Shown: one piece after another, positions 12,456-21,600 of the stretch
Layout of the letters: each line of letters opens with the position of its first letter
Position numbering within the stretch: the stretch's first letter is position 1
IMG/VR virus record: IMGVR_UViG_3300031599_000011
Span: 1 to 42,354 of that record
Reading direction: 5' to 3' (one strand)
Source of the DNA: a virus
DNA length: 42,354 nucleotides
Made by a program: the position numbers and the translations under genes
Notes under the pieces: generated by a model
The model's input: the letters and a program-made list of their open reading frames with translations, nothing else
What the model was told of the DNA's origin: nothing
The model's database searches: none

Positions 12456-13430
12456 ATGTTCACAAACAATACCAACTTACCGTTGTCTATAGCGGTATGG
12501 TTAAGTAATGATGATTACGATCACAATTCTGATCCATACACTGTAAGTGCTACCAGTTTATTAAAGCCCATTAAGAGCCTTGTATTAGGTAGTAGAATAC
12601 AGAGCGCTTCTTCCACTGACATTGCTGACCTTATCCCTAGTAGGATGGGTACTGCTGTTCATACAGCTATTGAAAACGCATGGCTCAGTAAGAAGCTACC
12701 TGCAGCACTAGCATCCCTACGATTCACCCCTCGAATGATTGATAATGTTCGCATTAATCCAACTAAGGATGAGCTATTCGATGGATGTATCCCTGTTTAT
12801 ATGGAGATACGTGGATCCAAGAAGGTAGGTAAGTACACCGTTTCAGGTAAGTTCGACTTTGTATCTGAAGGTGTTTTAGAAGACTTCAAGACTACCGGTA
12901 CGTATGGGTATATCAATCAATCTAATAAGGATAAGTACATCCAGCAAGGAAGTATTTATAAGTGGCTCTTCCCAGAGATCATTACAGAGCCTTATATGAT
13001 CATTGACTACATCTTTACGGATTGGAGTAGTGCTAAGGCACGTATGGACAAGAGCTACCCCAGTAGCCGTATATTGCCTCAGAAGTACATTCTAAAGTCA
13101 GAGCAGGACACAGAAGCATTTGTTTCTAATCGTATCTCTCTATTGGACAAGTATGAGCACTCTGAGCAATCAGGTATGCCTGCATGTACTCCTGAAGAGC
13201 TATGGGAACGTCCTACTGTGTACAAGTACTATAAAGATCCTGCTAAGAGAGCAAGGTCTACAAAGAACTTCGATAACTCATCTGATGCTTACATTAAGTT
13301 AAGTCAAGATGGTTCAGTTGGTATCGTTGTTGAAGTAAGTGGAGAAGTCAAATTCTGTGCGTACTGCCCTGCTGTTGGCATCTGTGAACAGGCCCAAGGG
13401 TATGTTGCCTCAGGGAGGCTATCAGTATGA
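12456..13430 (+). CDS. RecB-like PD-(D/E)XK nuclease (N4 gp42/gp43-type)
   Basis: The nuclease core is visible: H69 in GTAVHTAIE, D134 in GKFDFVSEG, D143-F-K145 in EDFKTTG, and Q164-x3-Y168. This order (H, D, D-x-K, QxxxY) is that of RecB-family exonucleases. Three cysteines near the C-terminus (C301-x2-C304-x5-C310) resemble the iron-sulphur cluster ligands of AddB and Cas4 type nucleases; the fourth ligand is not certain. Length is 324 residues. Similar proteins are found in the replication block of N4-like phages. It may process DNA ends during replication and recombination or degrade host DNA. The start at 12456 is chosen because it lies after the hairpin promoter. Confidence 0.82.
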   Translation: MFTNNTNLPLSIAVWLSNDDYDHNSDPYTVSATSLLKPIKSLVLGSRIQSASSTDIADLIPSRMGTAVHTAIENAWLSKKLPAALASLRFTPRMIDNVRINPTKDELFDGCIPVYMEIRGSKKVGKYTVSGKFDFVSEGVLEDFKTTGTYGYINQSNKDKYIQQGSIYKWLFPEIITEPYMIIDYIFTDWSSAKARMDKSYPSSRILPQKYILKSEQDTEAFVSNRISLLDKYEHSEQSGMPACTPEELWERPTVYKYYKDPAKRARSTKNFDNSSDAYIKLSQDGSVGIVVEVSGEVKFCAYCPAVGICEQAQGYVASGRLSV

Positions 13431-13588
13431 GTATAAACAATACGACTGGACTAGTCCTATTAATATTGTGGCTAGCAGGTATAGTGTTATCCAAAGGGTT
13501 TTGGTGGACACTATTAGCCATTGTAATGCCACCATGGTCTATTTATATATTAGTGGAGCGGGCTATGGCTATGGCAAATATAATTTAG
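13427..13588 (+). CDS. Small membrane protein, 53 aa
   Basis: Starts at 13427 in an ATGA overlap with the nuclease stop; GGGAGG lies upstream. The residues after MSINNTTG form two hydrophobic segments (LVLLILWLAGIVLS and WTLLAIVMPPWSIYILV), so it is a two-pass inner membrane protein with a short basic-acidic tail. Its location between nuclease and primase genes gives no clear job. Small membrane proteins of this kind could tether replication proteins or alter the host membrane. A longer reading in another frame (13339-13614) is a shadow. Confidence 0.6.
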   Translation: MSINNTTGLVLLILWLAGIVLSKGFWWTLLAIVMPPWSIYILVERAMAMANII

Positions 13589-13600
13589 TAAAGGAACTCT

Positions 13601-15751
13601 ATGAAAGCATTTGAAGATATGGAGTATTTTGTACCCCAAGAGAAGCTAGTTAAGACTCTGGTGCAGAAGACCCAAAACAGTAACCCGTTATTCTTTCGTA
13701 TTCTGACAGCGTACTACTTCTCAAAAGTAGCGTCGATGATGCGAGTGAATATCAAAACCTTACACCAGGGTACCATTCCTGTGAACACATACGCTGTTAA
13801 TCTCAGTGTATCTGGATCAGGTAAAGGCCTAAGTACCAACATAATTGAAGAGAAGGTGATCCATCTATTCAAGGAACGGTTCTTGTCGGATACTTACCCA
13901 GCTATTGCAGCTGAGAGTATTCACAATGAAGCTATCAAGAGATCTACTAGGAATAATGTTCCTTTAGATGAGATGGAAGAGAAGCTTCATAAAGAGTTCG
14001 AGATGTTGGGCCCACTATTATTTAGCTTTGATTCAGGTACATCACCTGCTATCAAGCAAATGAGGCATAAGTTACTTATGTCAGGCGCAGGCTCTATTAA
14101 CTTAGAGATTGATGAGATTGGATCCAACCTTGTACAGAACACTGACGTATTGACTACGTTCTTGGAGCTGTACGATGTGGGTAAGATCAAGCCGAAGCTT
14201 ATTAAGAACACTGCAGAGAATCTACGTAGTGAGGAGATTGATGGTAAAACTCCCACTAACATGATGCTATACGGTACACCTAGTAAGTTACTAAACGGTG
14301 GTAAGACAGAGGAAGAGTACCTGTCGATGTTAGAGACTGGGTTTGGTCGTAGGTGTATCTTTGGATACTCCACAGCGGTCATAACAGACACGTCTGTAAC
14401 ACCCGAAGAGCTGTTCGATCGCCTAACTGATCACTCATCTGATCAAACGTTAGACGATTTAGCTATTGGTCTTCATAAGTTGGCAGACTCCATTAACTTT
14501 GAGAAAGAAATCCCCTTGCTCAAGGCAGAATCTATCCTACTACTGCAGTACCGTCAGCTATGTGAAGCCAGAGCACGTGATATGCGTGAATTTGAGGACA
14601 TGTTGAAGGCGGAAATGAGCCATCGTTACTTTAAGGCTCTTAAGATCGCAGGCGCCTATGCATTCATTGATAGTAGTGCTGTGATTACTTCAGCTCACTT
14701 GTACAGTGCGTTTAAGTTGGTGGAGGACTCTGGTGACGCTTTTAAGCGTATGCTTAACAGACCTCGCACACACGAGCGTATTGCATTGTACTTGGCTGAT
14801 GCACGAAAGGAAGTGACCCATGTAGACTTAATGGAGGATCTGCCGTTCTTTAGAGGAGGAGCAGCCCACCGGAAGGATATGATGACTCAAGCTATTGCTT
14901 GGGGATATAGGAATAATATTATTATTCGTACTTCCCATTCAGACAGTATTGAGTTCTTTAAGGGTGAAACCATGGACGTAACGGACATGAATAACCTGCG
15001 GATATCTTACTCAGATAATATTGTTACTGATTTTGAGCCAGACTTCGCTCCATGGGATCAACTCCATAACTTGGTAAGTATGCCCGGTTTCCATTACACA
15101 GCTCATCACTTCAATGATAAGTACCGCTCATCAGATAAAGCCATACAAGGCTTTAACCTAGTTATTCTAGACGTAGATGAAGGCACTTCTCTGAAGCAAG
15201 CGAAGATGTTGTTGAAGGATTACCAAGCGTTCTTTGCCACTACTAAGCGTCATACAGAAGCAGATAACCGGTTTAGAATCATTATGCCTTTATCGCATAC
15301 TGTGAGACTGGATACTGCTTTATACGCTAAGTTTATGACAAACCTATTTGAGTGGTTACCGTTCGAGACAGATAGATCCACAAAAGATATCGCACGTAAG
15401 TGGGAGTCTTTTCCTGGAGACTATTCTTATCAAGAAGGTATGACACTAGATGCCTTGATGTTTATCCCTGATACAAATAAGCAAGCAGAGCAACACCAAA
15501 AGATCATGGATCATTCTTCTATGTCTAACTTAGAGCGTTGGTTGCTCTTGAGTGCAGGCGTAGGCAGTCGATCCAATACATTGATCAAGTACACGTACAT
15601 TCTAGTTGATGGGGGTTATAAGATTGAGGCTATTCGCAATGCAGTAACTGCGTTTAACACCAAGCTTAAGAATCCATTACCTCAAGAAGAACTTGAGAGG
15701 ACTGTACTAACCACAGCAATTTCTGCTGTCACTAAACGAGATTCGGAGTAG
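13601..15751 (+). CDS. ATPase-primase fusion (DUF3987-like ATPase, AEP-type primase, PriCT-like)
   Basis: This 716-residue protein probably primes and perhaps unwinds DNA. Residues about 60-300 contain Walker A (72-78, GSGKGLS) and a Walker B-like pair D171-E172 in LEIDEIGSN, resembling the helicase-like domain of DUF3987 proteins. Residues about 500-610 resemble archaeo-eukaryotic primase/PrimPol: D524-V-D526 in LVILDVDEG, H551 in TTKRHT, FRIIMPLS, and D591 in FETDRSTKD. The last 75 residues look like a PriCT domain. N4-like phages have a primase candidate here. The start at 13601 follows AAAGGAACTCT. It begins twelve bases after the small membrane protein. Confidence 0.75.
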   Translation: MKAFEDMEYFVPQEKLVKTLVQKTQNSNPLFFRILTAYYFSKVASMMRVNIKTLHQGTIPVNTYAVNLSVSGSGKGLSTNIIEEKVIHLFKERFLSDTYPAIAAESIHNEAIKRSTRNNVPLDEMEEKLHKEFEMLGPLLFSFDSGTSPAIKQMRHKLLMSGAGSINLEIDEIGSNLVQNTDVLTTFLELYDVGKIKPKLIKNTAENLRSEEIDGKTPTNMMLYGTPSKLLNGGKTEEEYLSMLETGFGRRCIFGYSTAVITDTSVTPEELFDRLTDHSSDQTLDDLAIGLHKLADSINFEKEIPLLKAESILLLQYRQLCEARARDMREFEDMLKAEMSHRYFKALKIAGAYAFIDSSAVITSAHLYSAFKLVEDSGDAFKRMLNRPRTHERIALYLADARKEVTHVDLMEDLPFFRGGAAHRKDMMTQAIAWGYRNNIIIRTSHSDSIEFFKGETMDVTDMNNLRISYSDNIVTDFEPDFAPWDQLHNLVSMPGFHYTAHHFNDKYRSSDKAIQGFNLVILDVDEGTSLKQAKMLLKDYQAFFATTKRHTEADNRFRIIMPLSHTVRLDTALYAKFMTNLFEWLPFETDRSTKDIARKWESFPGDYSYQEGMTLDALMFIPDTNKQAEQHQKIMDHSSMSNLERWLLLSAGVGSRSNTLIKYTYILVDGGYKIEAIRNAVTAFNTKLKNPLPQEELERTVLTTAISAVTKRDSE

Positions 15752-15753
15752 CT

Positions 15754-16074
15754 ATGCCTAGAGGCGATGTATTAATTGCAGTAGATAGTGTCAATAAGGA
15801 CATTATCGCTGAAGCAATCTTTGAACTATCCCATAGAGTTGATGTACAGGACGGTCACACGTTCTTTGTATTTGACGATGTAGAGTGGGATGTAACTAAG
15901 GATCACTCTCTAATCAGCATACAGGGAGCACTAGATGAGATTGGTAAGGATGGTTATGCATTCGTACGCTCATCATATGTAGACCATGCATTACAGATGG
16001 AAGGTAACCTTGCCAAATTTGGTGTGAAAGGTTACGTCACATATGGTAGTTCCCGATCCGAAGTAACCCATTAA
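15754..16074 (+). CDS. Hypothetical protein, 106 aa
   Basis: Begins MPRGDVLIAVDSVNKDIIAEA two bases after the primase stop, with GGAGTAGCT as ribosome binding site within the primase end. It appears to be a small alpha/beta domain (HTFFVFDDVEWDV). I recognise no family. It is in the replication operon between primase and RecA-like ATPase, so a replication accessory role is plausible. Confidence 0.7.
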   Translation: MPRGDVLIAVDSVNKDIIAEAIFELSHRVDVQDGHTFFVFDDVEWDVTKDHSLISIQGALDEIGKDGYAFVRSSYVDHALQMEGNLAKFGVKGYVTYGSSRSEVTH

Positions 16075-16086
16075 TAGGTGGAATCT

Positions 16087-16809
16087 ATGCAAATGAACGA
16101 CAACCTTGTACTCATCTCAGGAAAGAGTGCTACAGGTAAATCAGCTAGTCTGATGAGCATTAAAGATCCTGAAGGAGTTATCTATCTTAATTGTGAGAAC
16201 AACAAGAAACTCCCATTCCGTAGTAAGTTTAAAGAATTTGGCATCACTGACCCATTACAGGTCTATGAAGCATTCGTTGAAGCTGAAGCTATGGATGATG
16301 TACATACAATCATTGTAGATAGTTTGACCTACATGATGGATATGTACGAATCGTACTATGTGCTTACCTCATCTAACACTATGAAGGCATGGGGCGATTA
16401 TGCTCAATTCTTCAAGAAGTTAATGAGCAAGTATGTAGCCGAATCAACTAAGAACGTTATCTTTATTGCCCATACCACTGACATCATGAATGATGCAGAG
16501 ATGGCTCTAGAGACCTTAGTTAAGGTAAAGGGTTCACTTATGAACCAAGGCATTGAGTCCTACTTCTCTACTGTTGTTAGTACGAAGAAGGTTAACTTGA
16601 AGCACCTTAAGCCATACGAAAGCGAACTCTTGGACATCACTGAAGATGAAGAAGAGCTAGGTTTTAAGTATGTGTTCCAAACACGTATCACTAAAGATAC
16701 TGTTAATGAGCGTATGCGAGCTCCACTAAGTATGTGGACTAAGAACGAATCATTCACAGACAACGATGTACAGTTGGTTATTAACCGACTACACGAATAT
16801 TATATTTAA
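16087..16809 (+). CDS. RecA/Sak4-like ATPase (N4 gp44-like)
   Basis: Walker A is G12-x4-G17-K18-S19 in SGKSATGKS, Walker B ends at D78 in TIIVDSLTYM, and a sensor-like strand reads VIFIAHTTD. The arrangement is that of phage Sak4-type, RecA-fold single-strand annealing ATPases, which act with an SSB; the SSB gene follows at once. In N4-like phages an ATPase of this kind sits in the same place. The ATG at 16087 is preferred over the GTG at 16078 because AGGTGG ends five bases before it. It is likely to help recombination-dependent replication or repair. Confidence 0.82.
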   Translation: MQMNDNLVLISGKSATGKSASLMSIKDPEGVIYLNCENNKKLPFRSKFKEFGITDPLQVYEAFVEAEAMDDVHTIIVDSLTYMMDMYESYYVLTSSNTMKAWGDYAQFFKKLMSKYVAESTKNVIFIAHTTDIMNDAEMALETLVKVKGSLMNQGIESYFSTVVSTKKVNLKHLKPYESELLDITEDEEELGFKYVFQTRITKDTVNERMRAPLSMWTKNESFTDNDVQLVINRLHEYYI

Positions 16810-16825
16810 TAAAGGTATTACTACT

Positions 16826-17584
16826 ATGAGTTTTTTAAAGAATTTACAATCATCTGCAGCAATTAAGGTAGAGAAAGACGTTATCGGTGGCGGAAGCTAC
16901 TTACTTGAGTCTGGCGTATACGACATGACTATTGATACTGCATACTTTGATACGTCAAAGGGTGGAGCTATCAGCTTGAACCTAGTGCTTAAAGGCGCTG
17001 GTGGTGAGAACTTACGTCAAACCATCTACATGACTTCTGGCACTGCCAAAGGCTGTAAGAACACTTACATTGATAAGCGCGATGGTTCTACTAAGTACCT
17101 GCCAGGTTTCAACACTGCTAACGCTATCTGCTTGCTATCTAATGGCGAAGAGATGTCTGAGCAGGAAATTGATACTAAGACTTTGAAGTTGTATGACTTC
17201 ACAGCTCGTAAAGAGACTCCTCAGCAGAAAGACGTGATCATGAGCCTATTGGGTCAAGACATCACTGTTGGTGTTCTTAAGATCATCGAAAACAAGAATG
17301 AGCAGAATGCTCAAGGCAGCTACGTACCTAAGTCTAACGGTGCTACTCGTACTTCCAACGAAATCGACAAGGTATTCCGTACCTCTGACCAGTTAACGGT
17401 TAGCGAGATCAATGATGGAGCTACAGATGCTGCGTTCTATGCTAAGTGGTCTGACAAGAACACTGGCAATACTCGTGATAAGTCTGCTGCTAAAGCTGGT
17501 GAAGTTGCTGACACACAAGGTGCCTCACCAATGGCAACTGCTGAAGCTTCATCTGAGCCAAAGAAGAGCTTGTTCGGTAAGTAA
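16826..17584 (+). CDS. Single-stranded DNA-binding protein (N4 gp45-like)
   Basis: Position, length (252 residues; N4 SSB has about 265) and the final EPKKSLFGK agree with N4 SSB. In N4 this protein covers single-stranded DNA, is needed for vRNAP function at early promoters, and activates the host sigma70 RNA polymerase at late promoters through residues near its C-terminus including lysines (from memory). The N-terminal 200 residues contain many beta strands expected of an OB-like fold (GGSYLLESGVYDMTI; GAISLNLVLKG). The start at 16826 follows AAAGG; a reading from 16766 would overlap the ATPase gene. It likely links replication to the switch to late transcription in this phage. Confidence 0.82.
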   Translation: MSFLKNLQSSAAIKVEKDVIGGGSYLLESGVYDMTIDTAYFDTSKGGAISLNLVLKGAGGENLRQTIYMTSGTAKGCKNTYIDKRDGSTKYLPGFNTANAICLLSNGEEMSEQEIDTKTLKLYDFTARKETPQQKDVIMSLLGQDITVGVLKIIENKNEQNAQGSYVPKSNGATRTSNEIDKVFRTSDQLTVSEINDGATDAAFYAKWSDKNTGNTRDKSAAKAGEVADTQGASPMATAEASSEPKKSLFGK

Positions 17585-17586
17585 TA

Positions 17587-17973
17587 ATGCATAAGGCATT
17601 CGACTCACCACTGAGTGTTATTGTAAATAAGAAGGGTAGGAAGTTTATTCTTAACCTGAACAATTACCGTAACACTCACTATCAGACGCTTAACAAAGCA
17701 AAGATCATCTATAAAGATGAGATGCTTACCCAACTTACTGGTGTTAAGTTTAAGTGTCCGATAGAGATTGAGTATTGTCTAATGCCCAAAACAGCCCGTA
17801 GGACGGACTTAGGTAATGTAGGGTCAGTACATCAGAAGTATTTCGAGGATGCTCTTGTAGAGCTTAATTGCATACCTGATGACGACTACACACATATAGT
17901 CCGTACTACATTTGTATTTGGACATAAGGACAAGGATGATCCAAGGGTTATTATTACCGTTACGGAGGTCTAA
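17587..17973 (+). CDS. rusA: RusA-like Holliday junction resolvase
   Basis: The central motif RRTDLGNVGSVHQKYFEDAL with CIPDDD corresponds to the RusA signature D-x(n)-K-x(n)-DAL-x(n)-DD: D74, K84, D88 and D98/D99 are the expected magnesium-binding or catalytic residues. Length is 128 residues, within the usual range of about 120-140. RusA enzymes cut four-way junctions as dimers and would resolve recombination and replication intermediates before packaging. The ORF starts two bases after the SSB stop, and its stop overlaps the next start by one base (TAATG). Confidence 0.82.
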   Translation: MHKAFDSPLSVIVNKKGRKFILNLNNYRNTHYQTLNKAKIIYKDEMLTQLTGVKFKCPIEIEYCLMPKTARRTDLGNVGSVHQKYFEDALVELNCIPDDDYTHIVRTTFVFGHKDKDDPRVIITVTEV

Positions 17974-18449
17974 TGGACATTAAGATGAAGACCGAAGACG
18001 TTCAAGAAGCGATTCGGGAGTATTATATTAGACGGGGGTATATCAGAGAGCGTCTCTTAGATATCCACGTGAAAGGTGGCAGAAAGGTCAAAGGCAACGA
18101 TATACCAAATAATGGTACCGTTGAACTAACCATCACTGATGCCTTCATAGCCCCTATTGAAGAAGATATCATTAAACCATCAACATTCAATGCTGCAAAC
18201 GAGGAAGTAAACTCCCTTGTTAAAGAGTTGGATGGGATTATGGGTGGTGAGGCTGTTGTTGAGCCGGCTACTACTCCATGGGGTGGTGTTATCGAAACAA
18301 CTGAACTTCATACTGAAGAACAGATTGAGATGAACTTTGAAGTAGAGGCAGTAGTAGAAGGACTGAACCAGAAGTTTGGTGTGCCATCTAGTTCTACTGA
18401 TCCAAAACCTCAAAGTGCTGGTCAGAAGTTCAAGAGCCTATTCTCTTGA
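17973..18449 (+). CDS. Hypothetical acidic protein with SSB-like C-terminal tail
   Basis: The N-terminal 70 residues (MKTEDVQEAIREYYIRRGYI, then a KGNDIPNNGTVELTITD strand) form a small domain also seen downstream of RusA in other phages by my recollection. The rest is acidic and probably unstructured. The end, GQKFKSLFS, echoes the SSB end, PKKSLFGK. This may mean that both tails contact the same partner, such as host or phage RNA polymerase or a replication protein. It shares one base with the RusA stop. Function unknown. Confidence 0.7.
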   Translation: MDIKMKTEDVQEAIREYYIRRGYIRERLLDIHVKGGRKVKGNDIPNNGTVELTITDAFIAPIEEDIIKPSTFNAANEEVNSLVKELDGIMGGEAVVEPATTPWGGVIETTELHTEEQIEMNFEVEAVVEGLNQKFGVPSSSTDPKPQSAGQKFKSLFS

Positions 18450-18457
18450 AGTGGTTC

Positions 18458-18607
18458 ATGAGAAGGCTCAAGATATTTGGGTTAGCTCTCTTGTTATTTA
18501 TTGCAATACTGTTCCTGCCCATAGTCTTAGGACTAGGGCTGGTAGCAGTTGTAGGTATGATCTCATGGATCATATCTACAGCAGTTAATGAAGAGTCTGA
18601 TGACTAG
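18458..18607 (+). CDS. Small two-pass membrane protein, 49 aa
   Basis: Starts MRRLKIFGLALLLFIAI and has two hydrophobic segments (about 6-22 and 24-40) separated by a proline, with a positively charged N-terminus and acidic C-terminus (NEESDD). The start at 18458 has only a modest ribosome binding site, but a TTG at 18446 overlapping the previous stop is another choice. It ends inside the last four bases of the vRNAP gene on the opposite strand, so the two transcription units meet tail to tail. Holin-like by size and shape, but no family match is evident. Confidence 0.55.
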   Translation: MRRLKIFGLALLLFIAILFLPIVLGLGLVAVVGMISWIISTAVNEESDD

Positions 18608-21600
18608 TCAATCACACCCAGTAGTGAGGCAGTGTCCATTGCTGCCTTAGTACCACTCTGTGTAGTTGCAGATATTATGTTAGTCACTGGACTAGCATAG
18701 TTATCAAAAGGAGTGGCATCAAATGGTGATGCTAGACCTGCAGCAAGTACATCATTAAGTACTAAGAAGCCTATAGCGTTCAACGGTTTGCCATGGAGCA
18801 AAGCAGAGATAGCACGTAGTATTCTGAAACCGTACTTAGTAAACATCTGTAAGCCATAGTCGTTGGCAAACTGGATGTACTTGTTAGTAGGTGTTTCGTA
18901 GTTAACGAAACCATCCATAACATGTTCCAATGCAGCACTTTCTTCCACACTCTCATGCACAGTCATGTATTGGTAGATTGCATACCTACCAGCAAAGTCA
19001 CTAAACTGCGTGGTCTTCATTAAGGCCTTAAATACTGCAGTGTCATCACTCATGTAAGCATAACGATAAGCTTGACGTGCACCTGCGACAGACCCACCTA
19101 CCTTACCTCCCTTACCTTGAATACCATCAAAGAACTCACTTATCTTAGAAGCATACGAATAAGGATTGTTCAGTACATCAATGTCTTCCACGATAGTTTG
19201 GAATACACCTGCTTTAATAAGAGGCAATATTGGTGATGTATTTATACTACTCTCAACCGTAGATATATCAGCCAATATTTTCTTAGTACTTTTACCAGTC
19301 TTCTTAGCAGTCATTAACTGAAGGTTAAGATCTCTAAGCTGCTTACCATCTTCCACATAGTTATTAAGCTTAATGGCACCTTCTGCCTGCATCTTAACCA
19401 TATACTCAGGTGGTACTCCAGAAAGAATACCTAACATAGTGTTAGACAATACGTTCATAGATAAAGTTGCAGGCCACTTTATTACAATGTTCTTCTTGGC
19501 TGCAGCAATCATCTGTGTCCATGCATTAGTGGCTACTTGCATCTTGTCGCCTCCAGGTAACTGTACCTTTTTGCGACCAAATACTATGTCTATAAACTCA
19601 GCCTGGATCATAACTTTATCAGAACCGGTGTGTGACTTTATGAACCTCTTGGTGCTGTCTGGAAGTATCATATAAAGTTCTCTAAGCTCTTCAGTCTTAG
19701 CGTTTAAAGACACCTCTACGAAGTCTCTGTTACCTTTCATACCTTTTTCACGATACTGTAGGTGCAGCTCTTCAATTACCTTGTTATTAATACGAGGAGT
19801 CTCTTCTTTATCTACGATACCACCATACATATGGCTCAATACAGCTGTCATACCAGCTTTCTGTTCAAATACACGGGCTCTCTTAGACTTCTCCATTGTA
19901 TAGCGGAAGTCCATTACCTTACCAAGCTGATCAGTTACAGGGATCATGATGTTAGGCTTACTGCTCACATAATCAGGATTACCTAGTAGCTTCAATGCTT
20001 CAAGCTTATTCTGTGCACGTACATTTCTTACCAATCTCTTAGCTTTTGCAAAGGCAGCCTTATCCCCACTCTCACTAGCTCTCTTGGTTATACTCTGTCC
20101 TGACATGTTGGTGTTAGTAACAGACATGATGAACTTTTGTCTAATACCATGCCCACCTGACTTATTAACGTACATTCTCATGGTAGCAGGAGAGTCTGTA
20201 TCGGCAGGATCAGTAGGTATAATACCTGGATCCATAACATAACCTTGCTTCTTATACTCGGCCTCCATCTCTACAGTATCCACTCTGATACTAATATCCG
20301 GATTGTAGATATCTTTAGAGTAGCCTGCAGACTGCTGAATATTATTACCATCAAAGTTACGAGCCAAAGACTGCTTATTGAACTCATCAATCTGAGTCAA
20401 TGTGTTGATTGCAGCATTCCTTTCTGAATTATTCGCATGCTCTCGTAGCATAACATTAGCCACAGCCTGTCTAGCATCTTGGGTGTTATATTCAAGGGCT
20501 GTAAGGGTAGCTAATTCATTTATGAGGGCTTCAGCATCTTTCATTACCTCAGGCATTCTAATACCAGGAACACCTTTTAGGTCGTCAGCACGGGCTATCA
20601 GAGCAGCGTTCATCAAGGAACCATCTACTGTGGCCTTTTGTGTTGCCATGATTGATCCAAGGCTGTTAGCCATACCGATGTAGTAATCACCTAATCTGCC
20701 ATATGCATTAAGCTTTTTACGTACATCAACAATAGCCTTAGCTCTGGTAGCATCGTCTGAGATGATACTAGCAAGTGCAGGAATATTAACTTTAGTCCAA
20801 TCTTTAATAAGAGAAGAAATATTAGTCTCTATCAACACTCTTGTGTGTGACTCATCTTCAAACGTAGACAGTGCACCAGCTCCTTCAATATATCCACGTG
20901 ATATGTTAATGGCAATAGCACTTATAGCATCATCGCGTTGTGACTCTAAATTCTTCTTTGCATCCATTAACATCTTTTCAAGGATACGTTGATGAGGTGT
21001 CACATTACCTGTGATCTCACGATACAGCTCAGTTATAAAGTTACGTTTGGATGCCTGCATAGACTTACGAACTATGTCCATCTTGGTTCGACTTTCTATA
21101 CGAGATACTGGGTTGATATATCCTACAAATAGTAATGCGTATGCCTTACCTAACTTACGCTCCAATATCGCATGATCTCTAGCAGAAAGAGTCTTCTCTG
21201 CTAATGGCTTAAGCATCTTCTCAGTTATAGCATCAACTACCTTTTTGTTAGCTGCAGTCATCGCAACAACTGCTTTCTGAGTACGGAATCTAAACTTATC
21301 ATTTACATGAGTAAGCTCTTCTACCATCTGCTCAATAAGTTCAGCATTGTTACCAGCTGGGGTTGCCTTCTGAGCTTTCTCTATAAGACCTTTAGCCCAG
21401 GCCATAACATTCTCTAAGATAGCTAATAGTTTCTGGAAGATAGTATCCTGAGAACCAACTTCTTGATACTTAGATACTTTCATGCCCACTAGAGCGCTGT
21501 TTAGGTGCTCGTTGGTCAATGCGTATGCTAGGAACTCATGCAATCCTGCACGAATCTTGGTGGTACCTTTCTTACCTGAGTCAGTATCTATGTATTGAGT

